A DNA stretch of 64,000 nt from NCBI GenBank assembly GCA_016178705.1, contig JACOST010000030.1:248001-312000 (forward strand), written 5' to 3'. A program made the translations under genes and the position numbers. Origin of the DNA: Deltaproteobacteria bacterium. GTDB lineage: Bacteria > Desulfobacterota > Binatia > HRBIN30 > JACQVA1. This document shows, piece by piece, positions 42,449-54,461 of the stretch. How positions within the stretch are numbered: position 1 is the first letter of the stretch; every line of letters begins with the position of its first letter. Under the pieces are notes generated by a model. It made no database searches. It was not told the DNA's origin and was given only the letters and a program-made list of their open reading frames with translations.

Positions 42449-44551
42449 CTAACGCCCCGCCACCTCGTCCGCTGCGCGCTTGCGGAGGTATGCCAGGATT
42501 ACTTGCGCGTCGGACTCGGTGAGCCACTTGCCGAAGGCGGGCATGCCTTTACCTTTCAGCGCGCCGTCGAGGACGATGGTGGAGAAGCCGGCTTGCACTT
42601 CGGGGCTGAGGTGGCGCAGGTCGGGGAGCACACCACCGCCGACTGCGCCGGCGCCGTGACAGGTCATGCAATTGCGGCTGAAGAGCGCTTCGCCCTTCTT
42701 GATCGTCTTCGCCGATGCGTGTACCGGCAGCGGCGCCGCCATCGCCCTCGCTTCGACTGCCGGCGGTGGTGGTGGCGGCAATGTCGCCGTACCACCGAGC
42801 GCGAAGGTCAACACGCGGCCGACGTTCCGCACGCCCGTCGCCGCGGCGGCATCGCCACCGTAGAGCCCGAAAATTCCACCCCATCCGGCCATCACTGAAA
42901 CGTACTGCTTGCCATCGATGGTGTATGTGATCGGTCCCGCCACCACACCGGTGCCCGCCGGCGCTTCCCACAGCTTGGCGCCGGTGTCGGCCTTGTAGGC
43001 GACCATGCGTCCGTCCGCCGTGCCTTGGAAGACCAGATCGCCGGCGGTGGTGAGCGTGCCGCCATTCCACGGTCCGTTGTAGGGCACGCGCCACGCCTCG
43101 CGCTGCTTCACCGGATCCCAGGCGAGCAGATAGCCGATCGCGAGGCTGCGCGGGAACTCCTTCGTCAGGGTGAAATCGATACCGGTGTTCCAGCGGCCGG
43201 GCTCGTACTTCCACTGCTTGTCGAGCGCGAACACCGCCGGGATGTCTTGCGCCGGAATGTAGACGAGGCCGGTCTTCGGATTGAACGACATCGGGTGCCA
43301 GTTGTGGGCGCCGAGTTGCGACGGCTTCACCGTGGTGGTCTTGGTGCGGTAGTTGGTGATCGTGCTCTCCACCGGCCGGCCGGTCTTCATATCGATGCGA
43401 TCGGCCCAGGTCGCTTCGACGAATTTCTCCGCCGACAGCAGCTTCCCGTTCTCGCGATCGATGACGTAGAAGAAGCCGTTCTTCGGCGCATGCAAGATCA
43501 CCTTGCGCATTGTTCCATCGACCGGAATTTCGGCGAGAATGATGTGCTGGGTGGCGGTGTAGTCCCAGGTGTCGCCCGGCGTCTCTTGATAGTACCAAGC
43601 CAGTTCGCCGGTGTCGGGACGCAACGCGATGATCGACGAGAGGTACAGGTTGTCGCCGCCGCCGGGACTGCGCACGTAACGGCTCCACGGTGAGCCGTTG
43701 CCGGTGCCGACGTAGAGCAGCTTCAGCTCCGGATCGTACGCCATCGAATCCCAGCACGTGCCACCGCCGCCGACCTTCCACCATTCGCCGCCCTTCCAGG
43801 TTTTGGCCGCCTGCTCCAGCGCGGGCGATTCGAACGGTTGCGATGGATCGCCCGGTACGGTGTAGAAACGCCACGCGAGCGCGCCGGTCGCCGCGTCGTA
43901 CGCCGACACGTAGCCGCGCACGCCCAATTCAGCACCGCCGTTGCCGATGATCACCTTGCCTTCGACGACGCGCGGCGCGCCGGTGATGGTGTACGGCCGC
44001 GTCTGATCGACGGTCACGACTTCCCAGACCAGCGCGCCCGTTGCCGCGTCGAGCGCAACGAGCCGGCCGTCGAGTGTGCCGACGAAGACCTTGCCCTTGT
44101 AAACCGCAACGCCGCGGTTGACGACGTCGCAGCAGGCCTTCGGCCCGGTCTCGCGCGGAACCTTGGGATCGTACGTCCAGATCTCTTTGCCGGTGCGCGC
44201 GTCGATGGCGAAGACGACGCTCCACGCGCCGGTGGTGTAGAGCACGCCGTCGACGACCAGCGGCGTGGCTTCGAGGCCGCGGTCGGTGTGGGTGTCGTAG
44301 CTCCACAGGAGGCCGAGCGTGGACACGTTCGCCGCGTTGATCTGATCGAGCGGGCTGAAGCGCTGCTCGGCATACGTGCCGCCATGGGTGAGCCAGTTCT
44401 GCGGCTCGCTGGCGGCGGCGCGCAGGCGCGCGTCGTCAACTGTTTGTGTGGTGGCGTGAATGCGTTCAGCCGGCGACAACACGGGCGCGGTCGAACTAGT
44501 CCGATGGCAACCCGCGGTGGCGATCACGAGCGCCAGAGCGCTCCAGGTCAT
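42449..44551 (-). CDS. Quinohemoprotein alcohol dehydrogenase (PQQ beta-propeller fused to cytochrome c), lipoprotein
   Basis: 700 residues from ATG 44551. Signal peptide [15 protein letters not shown] ends in a lipobox, so the mature protein is membrane-anchored in the periplasm. The eight-bladed PQQ propeller has the vicinal disulfide Cys140-Cys141 (KACCDVV) and Asp330 in TWDYT, the likely catalytic base. Residue 332 is Thr, not the Asp found in lanthanide-dependent XoxF enzymes, so calcium is the likely metal (inference). After a proline-rich linker a C-terminal cytochrome c carries CMTCH at 628-632 and a Met ligand in KGMPAF. It oxidises alcohols and passes electrons to the respiratory chain. 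No pqq genes are in the window. The frame to 44710 runs into a repeat. Confidence 0.93.
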   Translation of the reverse strand: MTWSALALVIATAGCHRTSSTAPVLSPAERIHATTQTVDDARLRAAASEPQNWLTHGGTYAEQRFSPLDQINAANVSTLGLLWSYDTHTDRGLEATPLVVDGVLYTTGAWSVVFAIDARTGKEIWTYDPKVPRETGPKACCDVVNRGVAVYKGKVFVGTLDGRLVALDAATGALVWEVVTVDQTRPYTITGAPRVVEGKVIIGNGGAELGVRGYVSAYDAATGALAWRFYTVPGDPSQPFESPALEQAAKTWKGGEWWKVGGGGTCWDSMAYDPELKLLYVGTGNGSPWSRYVRSPGGGDNLYLSSIIALRPDTGELAWYYQETPGDTWDYTATQHIILAEIPVDGTMRKVILHAPKNGFFYVIDRENGKLLSAEKFVEATWADRIDMKTGRPVESTITNYRTKTTTVKPSQLGAHNWHPMSFNPKTGLVYIPAQDIPAVFALDKQWKYEPGRWNTGIDFTLTKEFPRSLAIGYLLAWDPVKQREAWRVPYNGPWNGGTLTTAGDLVFQGTADGRMVAYKADTGAKLWEAPAGTGVVAGPITYTIDGKQYVSVMAGWGGIFGLYGGDAAAATGVRNVGRVLTFALGGTATLPPPPPPAVEARAMAAPLPVHASAKTIKKGEALFSRNCMTCHGAGAVGGGVLPDLRHLSPEVQAGFSTIVLDGALKGKGMPAFGKWLTESDAQVILAYLRKRAADEVAGR

Positions 44552-44670
44552 CGACTTCGTGCGCGCCTCCTTCAGTGAACCGTTCCGCAATACTCGCGCC
44601 CGGTCGGCGAAGTCAACGCGCGAGTTGGATAGTGCTTCATCCCTGGCGATTTTGGGGCGGTGTTCCCGCT

Positions 44671-44747
44671 CGTCATACCGGCGCAAGCCGGAATCCAGGA
44701 TCACCCGCACACGCCCCGCCTGGATACCGGCTTGCGCCGGTATGACG
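44671..44747. repeat. REP-like palindrome, GTCATACCGGCG family, copy 1
   Basis: CGTCATACCGGCGCAAGCCG (44671) faces CGGCTTGCGCCGGTATGACG (ending 44747) with GGAATCCAGG and CCTGGATACC inside. It lies in the 318-nt gap between the dehydrogenase and cyclase starts, so it sits between two divergent promoters. Nothing else is visible in that gap. Two more copies are at 60278 and 63521. Confidence 0.85.
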
Positions 44748-44869
44748 AATTTCCCTGTGGGGCCTTTGACGACGGCCGGCCGGGTCTTAGGCCTTGGCGG
44801 GGCGGCGCGATTGTGCGACGGGGATGGAGAGACTACAGTTCCTCACCAAATGACCGCCCCGGTCGCATC

Positions 44870-48121
<3,252 letters not shown>

Positions 48122-48162
48122 CCTTGACACGCGTGCGCCGCCGCTGTTACGGTCCGCGCACT

Positions 48163-48585
48163 GTGGTCAACAAAGTCATCATTGTCGGAAATCTCGGACG
48201 CGATCCGGAAGTGCGGTTTACGCCGAGCGGGCGCGCGATGTGCAAGTTCTCGGTCGCCACCACTGAGAAGTGGACCGATCAGCAGGGCCAGAAGCAAGAG
48301 CGCACCGAGTGGCACAACATCGTGGTCTGGGGCAAGCAGGCGGAGACCTGCGGGCAGTATCTCGCCAAGGGCCGTCAGGTGTTCGTCGAAGGATCGATCC
48401 ACACACGCAACTACGACGACAAGGACGGCAACAAGAAGTACATCACCGAGATCACCGCACGCGACGTCCGCTTCCTCGGCGGCGGTGGCGGCACCCGCAC
48501 CACCACCGCCACGCACGATAACTTCAGCGCTCCCGCGGGAGAAGATGCCGCGCCAGCGCCTGAAGACGACGATATTCCGTTCTGA
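48163..48585 (+). CDS. ssb: Single-stranded DNA-binding protein
   Basis: 140 residues from GTG 48163. OB-fold [59 protein letters not shown], followed by a low-complexity linker with glycine and threonine and the acidic tail EDDDIPF that binds repair and replication partners. Full-length. TTGACA at 48124 and a weak TTACGG box 17 bases on precede it, giving a very short leader. The stop is followed at once by the heptanucleotide repeat that brackets the next gene. Confidence 0.96.
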   Translation: MVNKVIIVGNLGRDPEVRFTPSGRAMCKFSVATTEKWTDQQGQKQERTEWHNIVVWGKQAETCGQYLAKGRQVFVEGSIHTRNYDDKDGNKKYITEITARDVRFLGGGGGTRTTTATHDNFSAPAGEDAAPAPEDDDIPF

Positions 48586-48586
48586 T

Positions 48587-49030
48587 CGTGAAGCGTGAGT
48601 CGTGAGTCGTGACGCGTGAGTCGGCTAGAGGCTTTGGGTGAGGCGCGTTAGCATCTGACACACTCGCTCGCATTCGCGGCGCAGGTCATCATAGTCCGGC
48701 TGCGAGATGTATCCGAGATCACAGCCAAGTCGCAGATAGTAACCCACCTCCACCGCCGAGCCGCGCGCAATCCCGACGAAGCGGCGGTACTCCGCACGAT
48801 TCAGTCGGCCTGCACCTTCGGCGATGTTCGCCGGTACGGAGGAGGCGGCGCGCCGCAGTTGTGAAACCAACCCGAAGATTTCCTCGCGCGGGAACGATCG
48901 CGTTGTCTGGTAGATTCGCAGCACCAACTGATGCGCGAGCTTGAAGACATCGAGATCTCCGTGCGTTGTGATACCGACCGCTTTCATACCAACCACTCAC
49001 GTCTCACGACTCACGATTCACGTCTCACGT
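48587..49030. repeat. Inverted CGTGA heptanucleotide arrays bracketing a four-helix-bundle gene
   Basis: Left array 48587-48623 (CGTGAAG, CGTGAGT, CGTGAGT, CGTGACG, CGTGAGT) and right array 48994-49030 (ACTCACG, TCTCACG, ACTCACG, ATTCACG, TCTCACG) are in opposite orientation and touch the gene on both sides. The unit of about 440 bp resembles the intervening sequences of some 23S rRNAs, in which the same protein family is coded inside a stem formed by flanking inverted repeats. Confidence 0.7.
48625..48987 (-). CDS. Four-helix-bundle (S23/IVS-type) protein
   Basis: 120 residues from ATG 48987; the GTG at 48996 is part of the repeat. Features: DLDVFKLAHQLVLRIYQTTR, FPREEIFGLVSQLRRAASSV, PANIAEGAGRLNRAEYRRF and the final helix YDDLRRECERVCQMLTRLTQ, the standard four-helix bundle of the family first seen as ORFs in 23S rRNA intervening sequences. 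Biochemical role unknown; related Avd proteins bind nucleic acid in diversity-generating retroelements, but no reverse transcriptase is near. The gene is enclosed by inverted repeats. Confidence 0.85.
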   Translation of the reverse strand: MKAVGITTHGDLDVFKLAHQLVLRIYQTTRSFPREEIFGLVSQLRRAASSVPANIAEGAGRLNRAEYRRFVGIARGSAVEVGYYLRLGCDLGYISQPDYDDLRRECERVCQMLTRLTQSL

Positions 49031-49031
49031 C

Positions 49032-49715
49032 CTACCAATACCCATCATCGACGAAACTCACGTAGCGTCCGTTACCGATCACAATGTGATCGAGAACGCG
49101 GACGCCGACCAGGTCACCGACTTCGCGCAGGCGGCGGGTGATGTCGATGTCCTCTTTGCTCGGGGTTGGATCGCCGCTCGGGTGATTGTGCACGAAGATT
49201 ACAGCCGCGGCGGACTCGCGCACCACCGGTGCGAACACGTCGCGCGGGTGCACGATGCTCGCCGTCAACGAGCCTTGCGAGACGGCGACGTCTTTGATCT
49301 TGCGGTGCTTGTTGTCGAGCAGCACGGCGTAGAAGTGTTCGCGGCGCTCGGAGGCGAGCCGTTCGCGGAAGTGCACGTAGATGTCGTGACTGCCGCGCAG
49401 CGACTCACCCGGCTTGAACTCGTGTTCACCGAAGCGCTTGGCGATCTCCACGGCGGCGAGGGTCTGCGCGATCTTGGCCGTGCCGAAGCCGGGCTTCCTG
49501 AGATCACCGGGTCCGAGCGTGGCGAGCCGCCGCCAATCGTCGCCGCACAGCTCCATCAACTCGCGCGCCTGATCGAGCGCGCTGCGCCCGCGCGCGCCGG
49601 TGCGCAGCAGGATCGCCAACAGCTCGGCGTTCGACAACGCGCCGGCGCCGCGTTCGAGTAATTTTTCGCGCGGCCGATCACCGCGCGGCCAGTGCTTGAT
49701 GGTGGTGTTCGTCAT
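49032..49715 (-). CDS. radC: RadC/MPN-domain protein
   Basis: 227 residues. N-terminal helix-hairpin-helix region (RPREKLLERGAGALSNAELL, LRTG) and C-terminal MPN/JAMM domain with HPRDVFAPVVRESAAAVIFV, the metal site HNHPSGDPTPSKED and LDHIVIGNG. Historically called a DNA-repair protein, which is not supported by newer work in E. coli; a DNA-related role is still assumed. Its stop overlaps the right edge of the repeat-bracketed four-helix unit. Confidence 0.93.
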   Translation of the reverse strand: MTNTTIKHWPRGDRPREKLLERGAGALSNAELLAILLRTGARGRSALDQARELMELCGDDWRRLATLGPGDLRKPGFGTAKIAQTLAAVEIAKRFGEHEFKPGESLRGSHDIYVHFRERLASERREHFYAVLLDNKHRKIKDVAVSQGSLTASIVHPRDVFAPVVRESAAAVIFVHNHPSGDPTPSKEDIDITRRLREVGDLVGVRVLDHIVIGNGRYVSFVDDGYW

Positions 49716-49815
49716 CGCTGGCGTATACCGCCGCGGCGCACCGGCCGTCGAGAAGCAGTATCGGATGGATGAACGCCGCTGGACGCTGGATGCGGAAACC
49801 GGGGTTGGTTCCGAT

Positions 49816-49868
49816 CACTCACGACTCACGGCTCACCACTCACGATTCACGACTCACGAACTCACGAC
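49816..49868. repeat. Single CACGACT heptanucleotide array
   Basis: Seven or so units (ACTCACG, ACTCACG, GCTCACC, ACTCACG, ATTCACG, ACTCACG, AACTCACG) run into the end of the rlmI-like gene. Only one orientation is present here. Confidence 0.7.
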
Positions 49869-51079
49869 ACCTGCAGCAACAACCCCGTCAGATACTCACC
49901 CTCGATCTGCGCGACACTGGTCGGATGATCGGCGCCGGAGCCGAGGTGGCGCAGCACGCGAACCGCACGACGAGCGTCGGCGGCGGCGCCGGTGACGATC
50001 TGGCGGAACAGCACGGCGTCGACATGCGTCGAACAACTGAACGAGAACACCAGCGCGCCGGGCGCGGCGCGGCGGAAGGTTTGCAAGTGCAGGTCCTTGT
50101 ACGCACGCGCGCCGCGGGCAACGTCTTTGCGCTGCTTCACCAACGCCGGCGGGTCGAGGATGAGCAGATCGAACGGCTCGCCAGGCTCGCGCAGGTATCG
50201 AAAGACATCAGCTTCAACGAAGGCGGCGCGTTTGTTCGGCAGATCATTGAGCGCCCAATTCTCACGCGCGAGTGTGAGCGCGCGGGCTGAGCTTTCTACC
50301 GAGACGACTTCCCGAGCGCCGCCCGCGCCGGCATACACACCAAAGCCGCCGGTGTAGGCGAACGCGTTAAGCACGCGGCGATCGTGAGTGAGCTGGCGCG
50401 CGAGCGCGCGGTTGTCACGTTGATCAAGAAACAGCCCCGTCTTCTGTCCGTGGTGGACATCGACAAGAAATTGAAATCCGTGTTCGCGCACCCGCAAGCG
50501 ATCGGCTGGAGGATCGCCGTGCAGCACGCGCTCGACGTCGGGCAGACCTTCTTCGCGCCGCACCGCTCCCGCGCTGCGTTCGTAGATCGAGCGCGGCTGC
50601 GCTAGGTCGACCAGCGCGGCGATCAGCGGCGACTGCAACGCGGCCGCGCCGGCGGTGAGGCACTGCAGCACCAGCACGTCACCGTAGCGATCAACCACGA
50701 CGCCGGGCAGGAAGTCTCCCTCGCCATTGATCACACGATACGTGTCGGTGTCAGTCGGGATCACACTGCGCCGCAGATCGAGCGCGGCGGCAACGCGACG
50801 ATGCACGAAGGCGGCATCGATCGCTTCATCGATGCGAGTGAGCAGCCGCACCGCGATTGTGCAGCGCGGATTCGCAGCGCCGATGCCAAGAAACTCGCCG
50901 CTGGCAGATTCCAGCCGAACCAGCGTTCCCGGCACGGTCGCGGGATCGAGATTCGCGATCGCCCCCGCAAACACCCACGGATGCCCGAGCCGCACCGGCC
51001 GCTCTTTGCCGGAGCGCAGGCGGAGCGTCGTGTAGTCGTGTTCGTGATTCGTGTTCGTACTCCTTCCGATCACGAGCAC
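49862..51079 (-). CDS. rlmI: Class I rRNA methyltransferase, RlmI-like
   Basis: About 405 residues. PUA-like N-terminal domain (RPVRLGHPWVFAGAIANLDP), then the EEHB and Rossmann methyltransferase parts: FLDQRDNRALARQL, LNAFAYTGGFGVYAGAGGA for SAM binding, VSVESSARALTLARENWALN, and the catalytic LILDPPAL with FSCSTHV. RlmI makes m5C at 23S rRNA position 1962; this is the nearest family. The start is unclear because a heptanucleotide array (51035-51101) occupies the 5' end: GTG 51079 is used here, but an internal GTG before RLGHPWV is possible. The stop runs into another array. Confidence 0.85.
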   Translation of the reverse strand: MLVIGRSTNTNHEHDYTTLRLRSGKERPVRLGHPWVFAGAIANLDPATVPGTLVRLESASGEFLGIGAANPRCTIAVRLLTRIDEAIDAAFVHRRVAAALDLRRSVIPTDTDTYRVINGEGDFLPGVVVDRYGDVLVLQCLTAGAAALQSPLIAALVDLAQPRSIYERSAGAVRREEGLPDVERVLHGDPPADRLRVREHGFQFLVDVHHGQKTGLFLDQRDNRALARQLTHDRRVLNAFAYTGGFGVYAGAGGAREVVSVESSARALTLARENWALNDLPNKRAAFVEADVFRYLREPGEPFDLLILDPPALVKQRKDVARGARAYKDLHLQTFRRAAPGALVFSFSCSTHVDAVLFRQIVTGAAADARRAVRVLRHLGSGADHPTSVAQIEGEYLTGLLLQVS

Positions 51080-51101
51080 GAACCACGAACCCGATTCACG
51101 A
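51035..51101. repeat. Heptanucleotide inverted array at the moaC-rlmI junction
   Basis: GTCGTGTTCGTGATTCGTGT (51035) faces CACGAGCACGAACCACGAAC and CGATTCACGA (to 51101), a hairpin with arms of about 25-30 bases. It spans the moaC stop (51096-51098) and the start region of the rRNA methyltransferase. Confidence 0.7.
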
Positions 51102-51602
51102 TCTCCTCCGATACGTCCCGCTGCGGCCGCCGCTTTTTTCGAGTAGGCACACATCGGTGATCATCATCGCGCGATCGACCGCCTTGCACATGTCGTAGAT
51201 CGTCAGCGCGGCGACGGCGACCGCGGTGAGCGCTTCCATCTCGACGCCGGTTCGGCCGGCGACCTTGACGCGCGCTTCGATGACCAGCGCGTTGCGGCCG
51301 CGCGGTGCGAAGTCGACCGTGACGACTTGAATCGCCAGCGGATGACAGAGCGGAATGAGATCCGCCGTGCGCTTGGCCGCCATGATTCCCGCCACGCGCG
51401 CGGCAGCGAGCGCATCGCCTTTGGCGACGCGCCGGCTGGTGATCAACCGCAACGTCGCCGGCTGCATGCGCACGGTCGCGCCGGCGACGGCCTCACGTTC
51501 GGTGATCGGCTTCGCGCCCACGTCGACCATCCGCACCCGTCCGCGCGCGTCGACGTGCGAGAGGCGCTTCACGCTTGTCTTGCCTGTCCGTCGCGTCGCC
51601 AC
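51096..51602 (-). CDS. moaC: Cyclic pyranopterin monophosphate synthase MoaC
   Basis: 168 residues from GTG 51602; AGAGGAGAG lies 8 nt or so upstream and the family starts here ([16 protein letters not shown] at about residue 25). Conserved MoaC pieces: [60 protein letters not shown] (in part) and the active-site [22 protein letters not shown] region. It converts the cyclic nucleotide intermediate to cPMP in molybdenum cofactor synthesis. The gene is divergent from trxB with 15 nt between start codons. The frame extending to 51824 is not family-like. Confidence 0.93.
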   Translation of the reverse strand: MATRRTGKTSVKRLSHVDARGRVRMVDVGAKPITEREAVAGATVRMQPATLRLITSRRVAKGDALAAARVAGIMAAKRTADLIPLCHPLAIQVVTVDFAPRGRNALVIEARVKVAGRTGVEMEALTAVAVAALTIYDMCKAVDRAMMITDVCLLEKSGGRSGTYRRRS

Positions 51603-51608
51603 TATAGA
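51580..51608 (+). promoter_or_regulatory. trxB promoter within the moaC 5' end
   Basis: TTGCCT (51580-51585), 17 bases, TATAGA (51603-51608). The trxB ATG is at 51618, 9 nt past the -10 box, so the predicted transcript has little or no leader, in keeping with the lack of an AGGAGG before trxB. The box overlaps the moaC ribosome site on the other strand. Confidence 0.6.
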
Positions 51609-51617
51609 CTCTCCTCT

Positions 51618-52553
51618 ATGCCACACCACAAATTGATCATCATTGGATCCGGTCCCGCCGGCTTCACCGCTGCGCTCTACGCCGCGCGCGCCAACCTCGC
51701 GCCCGTGGTCTTCGAGGGCTCGCAGCCGGGCGGGCAACTTACTATCACGACCGATGTCGAAAACTATCCCGGCTTTCCCACCGGCATCATGGGGCCGGAA
51801 CTCATGGAGCAGTTCAAGCAGCAAGCCGAGCGCTTCGGTACCACCTGCTTGTTCGACGACGTGACCAAGGTTGATCTGTCACGCCGCCCCTTCACGTTGA
51901 ACGCGGGCAAGCAGCCCTACACGTGCGATGCGCTGATCATCGCCACCGGCGCGTCGGCGAAGCTGCTCGGCATCGAGTCGGAGACGCGCTTGATGGGTCA
52001 CGGCGTGTCGGCGTGCGCCACGTGCGACGGCTTTTTCTTCAAAGGCAAGGATCTCGTCGTCGTGGGCGGCGGCGACACCGCGGTGGAAGAAGCAACGTTC
52101 CTGACCAAGTTCGCAACCAAGGTGACGATCGTCCACCGCCGCGATCAGTTGCGCGCCTCGAAAATCATGCAAGACCGTGCGCGGCGCAACGAGAAAGTCG
52201 CGTTCCTGTGGGACTCGGTGGTCGACGAGATCTACGGCACCGCGGACGCGGGCGGCGTCACCGGCGTGCGCATGAAGAACGTCAAGACCGGCGCTGGCAG
52301 CGACTTCAAGTGCGACGGCGTGTTCATGGCCATCGGCCATCAGCCGAACACGCAGTTGTTCGCGGGTCAACTCGAAATGGACGCGAACGGCTACCTCATC
52401 ACGCAAAAGGCATCGACCTACACCACCGTGCCCGGCGTGTTCGCCTGCGGCGACGTGCAGGATCACATCTACCGCCAAGCCGTCACAGCAGCCGGCACCG
52501 GCTGCATGGCCGCCATCGACGCCGAGCGCTGGCTCGAGGCACAGCACGGGTGA
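51618..52553 (+). CDS. trxB: Thioredoxin-disulfide reductase
   Basis: 311 residues. FAD motif [15 protein letters not shown] near residue 10, redox-active CATC (Cys133, Cys136), NADPH motif [13 protein letters not shown], and C-terminal [19 protein letters not shown] for FAD. It passes electrons from NADPH to thioredoxin; trxA and its HCSAC paralogue are at 2.1-2.8 kb. Start at ATG 51618 matches the family N-terminus and the upstream promoter; the frame upstream to 51327 is antisense to moaC. Confidence 0.97.
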   Translation: MPHHKLIIIGSGPAGFTAALYAARANLAPVVFEGSQPGGQLTITTDVENYPGFPTGIMGPELMEQFKQQAERFGTTCLFDDVTKVDLSRRPFTLNAGKQPYTCDALIIATGASAKLLGIESETRLMGHGVSACATCDGFFFKGKDLVVVGGGDTAVEEATFLTKFATKVTIVHRRDQLRASKIMQDRARRNEKVAFLWDSVVDEIYGTADAGGVTGVRMKNVKTGAGSDFKCDGVFMAIGHQPNTQLFAGQLEMDANGYLITQKASTYTTVPGVFACGDVQDHIYRQAVTAAGTGCMAAIDAERWLEAQHG

Positions 52554-52565
52554 GTCGGCACGTCC

Positions 52566-52594
52566 TTGTTGGCGGCGGACGCACCAGCTATAGG
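52566..52594 (+). promoter_or_regulatory. Promoter candidate for the radical SAM gene
   Basis: TTGTTG (52566-52571), 17 bases, TATAGG (52589-52594). Transcription would start near 52601, and GGAG at 52604-52607 would then lie about 10 nt before an in-frame CTG (52618). Confidence 0.45.
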
Positions 52595-52701
52595 TTGGGT
52601 CACGGAGTAACTCGCACCTGTCCACTTGGCAGCTCGAAGAACGGGCGCGTGCGCGGCACGCGCGCGAAACCATCCTCTTTCCGAAGAAGACCGACGCCGC
52701 G

Positions 52702-54369
52702 GTGCGCGTGTGTCTGGTTTATCCGAACCGCTACGCGGTGGCGATGGGCAACCTTGGGTTCCAAGCGGTCTATGAGATCTGCGATCAGTTTCCCGGCGTC
52801 GTCTGCGAGCGTGCCTTCCTGCCTGACGACGACGATGCCCCGTTGCTGAATGGCCACGGGTTGTGCTCGCTGGAGTCGTCGCGGCCGGTGGCAGACTTCG
52901 ACATCATTGCCTTCTCGATCTCGTTCGAAACCGACTACTGGCATGTCGTGCGCATGCTGTCGCTGGCACGGATTGCGCCGCGCCGTGCGCAGCGCGACGG
53001 CCGGCCGCTGGTGATCGCGGGCGGACCGGCGACGTTTCTCAACCCCGAACCCATCGCCGATTTCGTCGATCTGTTTCTCATCGGCGAAGCGGAAGAGATG
53101 TTGCCCGAGTTTCTCCAGCTCTACTGCGCGACGCGGACGACGGGCGGCGCGCACGAAGACTTCCTGTTGCAAGCGGCCGAGCAGGTCGCGGGCGTCTACG
53201 TGCCCGCGCTCTACGAGCCCCACTTCGATGGACCCACCACCGTGGGCGTCGACTATCGCGGGCCGGGCGCGGCCACGGTCGAGCGGCGCTTGATCTGGGA
53301 CCTGAATCAGTTCGCCACCACCACGCGCGTGCTGAGCGACGATGCGGTGTTCGGCGACATGGTGATGGTTGAAGCCAGTCGCGGCTGCCAATGGGGGTGC
53401 CGGTTCTGCGCGGCGGGATACATGTACCGTCCGATTCGCACGCGCGGCGTCGAGCAACTCACCGCGAGTGTGACCGACGGGCTCGATCATCGGCGGACTA
53501 TCGGACTGGTCGGTGCCGAGATGGCGAGCGTGCCTGGTGTCGAAGCGCTCGCGCAGTTGACCGCGGCCGCCGGCGGCCGCCTGTCGCCGTCGTCGCTGAA
53601 GGCCGATTGCGTCACGCCGCGCTTGGCCGCCGCGCTCGTGGGCAACAAGAACCGCAGCGTCACCATCGCCCCCGAAGCCGGCTCGGAGCGCATGCGCCGC
53701 GTGATCAACAAGAACCTCACCGAGGCTGACATCCTGCGCGCGGCCGATCTGCTCGTCGGCGAAGGCGTCCGCGACCTGAAAATCTATTCGATGTTCGGGT
53801 TGCCGACGGAGGAGACCGACGATGTGCTCGCGATCGCCGAGCTGACCACCAAGCTGCGTGATCGGCTGTGCGCGGCGGGGCGAATGCGCGGCCGCGTCGG
53901 ACAGGTCATCGTCTCGCTCAATCCGTTCGTGCCCAAGCCGTGGACGCCGTTTCAGTGGGACGCGATGGAGACGATCCCAAGCCTCAAGAGCAAGATCAAA
54001 CTCCTGCGCGGCGCCCTCGCCAAGGTGCCGAACGTCAAGCTCGACATCGAGTCGCCGCGCGAAGCGTATTTCCAAACGTTGCTCTCTCGCGGCGATCGCC
54101 GCATCGGCGTGGTGCTGGAAGCGATTCACGCCGCCGACGGCGACTGGTGGAACGTGATCCGCCGCTGGCAACGCGGCGACTTCCCCGGCCTGCCGCATCC
54201 CGATGGGTTCGTCCATCGCTGCTACGGCGACAACGAGCTGATGCCGTGGGACTTCATCGATCATCGCATCGCCAAGAGTTATCTCTGGGTTGAGCGCCGC
54301 AAGGCGTTCGCCGCCCGCCAAACCCCGCCGTGCGACACGACGACGTGCACGTCGTGCGCGGCGTGTTGA
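52702..54369 (+). CDS. B12-binding-type radical SAM protein
   Basis: 555 residues from GTG 52702. N-terminal B12-like Rossmann region (VCLVYPNRYAVAMGNLGFQ, FSISFETDYWHVVRML, VIAGGPATFLNPEP), then the radical SAM barrel with the 4Fe-4S cysteines Cys229, Cys233 and Cys236 in GCQWGCRFC, and a C-terminal domain ending in a Cys-rich TCTSCAAC. Related to the TIGR03960-type group whose reaction is unknown. In that group about 28 residues precede the VYPN strand; here an in-frame block (EERARARHARETILF) is present upstream without ATG, GTG or TTG, but with a CTG at 52618 behind GGAG. The gene may therefore start at CTG 52618. Confidence 0.85.
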   Translation: MRVCLVYPNRYAVAMGNLGFQAVYEICDQFPGVVCERAFLPDDDDAPLLNGHGLCSLESSRPVADFDIIAFSISFETDYWHVVRMLSLARIAPRRAQRDGRPLVIAGGPATFLNPEPIADFVDLFLIGEAEEMLPEFLQLYCATRTTGGAHEDFLLQAAEQVAGVYVPALYEPHFDGPTTVGVDYRGPGAATVERRLIWDLNQFATTTRVLSDDAVFGDMVMVEASRGCQWGCRFCAAGYMYRPIRTRGVEQLTASVTDGLDHRRTIGLVGAEMASVPGVEALAQLTAAAGGRLSPSSLKADCVTPRLAAALVGNKNRSVTIAPEAGSERMRRVINKNLTEADILRAADLLVGEGVRDLKIYSMFGLPTEETDDVLAIAELTTKLRDRLCAAGRMRGRVGQVIVSLNPFVPKPWTPFQWDAMETIPSLKSKIKLLRGALAKVPNVKLDIESPREAYFQTLLSRGDRRIGVVLEAIHAADGDWWNVIRRWQRGDFPGLPHPDGFVHRCYGDNELMPWDFIDHRIAKSYLWVERRKAFAARQTPPCDTTTCTSCAAC

Positions 54370-54371
54370 AT

Positions 54372-54460
54372 GCGTGAGTCGTGAGCCGTGAGTCGTGAGT
54401 CGCCGGAAAAAAGTGAAGCCCCCGCTCACGTGTCACGACTCACGAATCACGCGTCACGAC
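54372..54460. repeat. Heptanucleotide inverted array between radical SAM and acpS genes
   Basis: GCGTGAGTCGTGAGCCGTGA and following units (54372-54402) face CTCACGTGTCACGACTCACG and onward (54425-54460). The hairpin ends directly at the acpS ATG (54462), so acpS translation must cope with it or uses a start inside the loop side. Confidence 0.75.
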
Positions 54461-54461
54461 C

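Noticed and set aside
49032-49715. RadC as an anti-restriction or mobile-element gene
   Set aside because: It is flanked by ssb and rRNA-methylase housekeeping genes with normal composition; nothing supports a mobile origin.
52600-54429. 609-codon open frame opposite the radical SAM gene
   Set aside because: Antisense shadow in GC-rich DNA; composition is His/Arg-rich without domains, while the plus strand has the Fe-S cluster motif.
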